DNA of 6,172 nt. It comes from an uncultured Anaerolineaceae bacterium (GTDB lineage Bacteria > Chloroflexota > Anaerolineae > Promineifilales > Promineifilaceae). Position 1 is the first letter of the stretch. Each line of letters opens with the position of its first letter. The notes under the pieces were generated by a model. That model searched no databases and was not told where the DNA came from. It saw only the letters and a list, made by a program, of their open reading frames with translations. A program made the translations under genes and the position numbers. Shown here in pieces: positions 5,514 through 6,172 of this stretch. The stretch is taken from the NCBI GenBank assembly GCA_937967805.1, contig CALBTC010000008.1:1-6172 (forward strand), read 5' to 3'.

Positions 5514-6172
5514 TGTTTTCGTGTTTTGCGGCGGCGTCTTCGCTCTGGACGGCCGCTTCCATTCATGTCCGCCTTGTTTGGCGTCTCCGGCAGCAGACCG
5601 CTTAGATGTGGAAAACTGTCCGTGGCGTGGGGCAGATGAATTGCCTCCACAAATTCCTGCTGAAACTTGGGGTGAACGGCCGTTTCCAGATACGTCACCC
5701 ATTCGGCCAGGCGTTGGGCTTCGTCCCGCTTGTGCCGGTTGAGCAGGGCAATTCGTGCCCCGTCACCGGCCGCGTTGCCTACGGCCGTGACCTTCGCCAA
5801 ATCACAATCCGGGATCAGGCCCAAAATCATAGCGTACCGGGGATCGATGTAGCTGCCAAATGCCCCGGCCAGCACAATGCGATCTACCTGGTTGAGATTG
5901 GCCTGATTCATCAGCAGCTTGGTGCCTGCATAAAGGGCCGCTTTGGCCAGCTGAATATTGCGCACGTCGTCCTGCGTTACCACGATGGGCGTGCCGTTGG
6001 TGGCCTGTTCGGCCGTGGCCAAAATATATTCGCCGCGCCGCTCATCCCACTGGATGCGCTCATGGTCGAGGTCGGGGTTGAAACGGCCGTCCGGCAGCAA
6101 AATCCCCGCCAAAAACATTTCCGCCACCACTTCAATGATGCCCGAACCGCAAATGCCCGCCGCCAGATGTTT
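5498..6172 (-). CDS. RACo/RamA-like reductive activator of corrinoid proteins, ASKHA C-terminal part (5' end beyond window)
   Basis: This looks like the C-terminal domain of an ATP-dependent activator that reduces inactive Co(II) corrinoid proteins back to Co(I). About 224 residues are visible; the frame is open to the right edge, so the N-terminal region, expected to hold a [2Fe-2S] ferredoxin domain and linker, is outside. Diagnostic motifs in order are GICGSGIIE near the edge, TQDDVRNIQLAKAALYAG, VLAGAFGSYIDP, GLIPD, VGNAAGDGA and YLETAVHPKFQQEFVEAI. These are the ASKHA-fold signatures of the RACo/RamA (DUF4445) family. The protein ends in an Arg-rich tail, RPERRRRRKTRK, not part of the fold. 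Its TAG stop at 5498-5500 lies in the arm of a large inverted repeat. It is the first visible gene of the row, and its likely client is the corrinoid protein encoded 190 bp downstream. Family assignment is firm; whether it serves this corrinoid protein or a CoFeSP elsewhere is inference. Confidence 0.9.
   Translation of the reverse strand, partial: KHLAAGICGSGIIEVVAEMFLAGILLPDGRFNPDLDHERIQWDERRGEYILATAEQATNGTPIVVTQDDVRNIQLAKAALYAGTKLLMNQANLNQVDRIVLAGAFGSYIDPRYAMILGLIPDCDLAKVTAVGNAAGDGARIALLNRHKRDEAQRLAEWVTYLETAVHPKFQQEFVEAIHLPHATDSFPHLSGLLPETPNKADMNGSGRPERRRRRKTRKQENGD

Larger units (their letters stand above)
44..6090. repeat. Dispersed palindrome ACGGCCGT (HIP-like word)
   Basis: Exact ACGGCCGT occurs at 1741-1748, 2819-2826, 4455-4462, 5028-5035, 5676-5683, 5781-5788 and 6083-6090; six of the seven are preceded by A. 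One-base variants TCGGCCGT are at 44-51, 3273-3280, 3900-3907 and 6009-6016. ACGGCCGC is at 2461, 3518, 4664 and 5549. All exact copies lie inside genes, and each of the six genes has an exact copy or a one-base variant. At ~55% GC and random order, fewer than one exact copy would be expected. The role is unknown. Confidence 0.7.

Overview
The window holds six genes, all read leftward on the minus strand. They form one C1 module that joins tetrahydrofolate (THF) chemistry to a corrinoid protein. In transcription order, right to left: the C-terminal third of a RACo/RamA-like reductive activator of corrinoid proteins (runs off the right edge); a MtaC/MtbC-type corrinoid protein; MetV, the small Cys-rich partner of methylene-THF reductase; MetF, its catalytic flavoprotein; a methyl-THF:corrinoid methyltransferase of the AcsE/MtgA/MtvB type; and a long-form formate-THF ligase, Fhs (its last ~50-60 residues lie past the left edge).

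Together these genes make or consume methyl groups. Fhs and MetVF interconvert formate-level and methyl-level THF, with FolD supplying the middle steps from outside the window. The methyltransferase moves the methyl group between methyl-THF and the cobalt of the corrinoid protein. The activator re-reduces cobalt that has oxidised to the inactive Co(II) state. Neither CO dehydrogenase/acetyl-CoA synthase nor a substrate methyltransferase (MttB, MtaB or similar) is visible. The module could therefore be the methyl branch of the Wood-Ljungdahl pathway or a demethylation pathway that oxidises methyl groups toward formate.

The gaps are as notable as the genes. Five gaps of about 57-192 bp separate six co-directional genes. 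Every gap contains short-word direct repeats and/or imperfect inverted repeats, and three genes end inside such a repeat. The largest is a ~180-bp imperfect palindrome between the activator and the corrinoid gene. The palindrome ACGGCCGT occurs at least seven times, always inside genes. Two proteins that must dock on the corrinoid protein carry near-identical Arg-rich C-terminal tails, while the corrinoid protein has a strongly acidic N-terminus.

The gene content, the moderately GC-rich genes with AT-richer repeat-filled spacers, and the overall protein style suggest an uncultured anaerobic bacterium. Chloroflexota (Anaerolineae-like) is my best guess, held with low confidence because no ribosomal or other phylogenetic marker is present. 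No RNA gene, CRISPR array, transposase or convincing promoter was seen.
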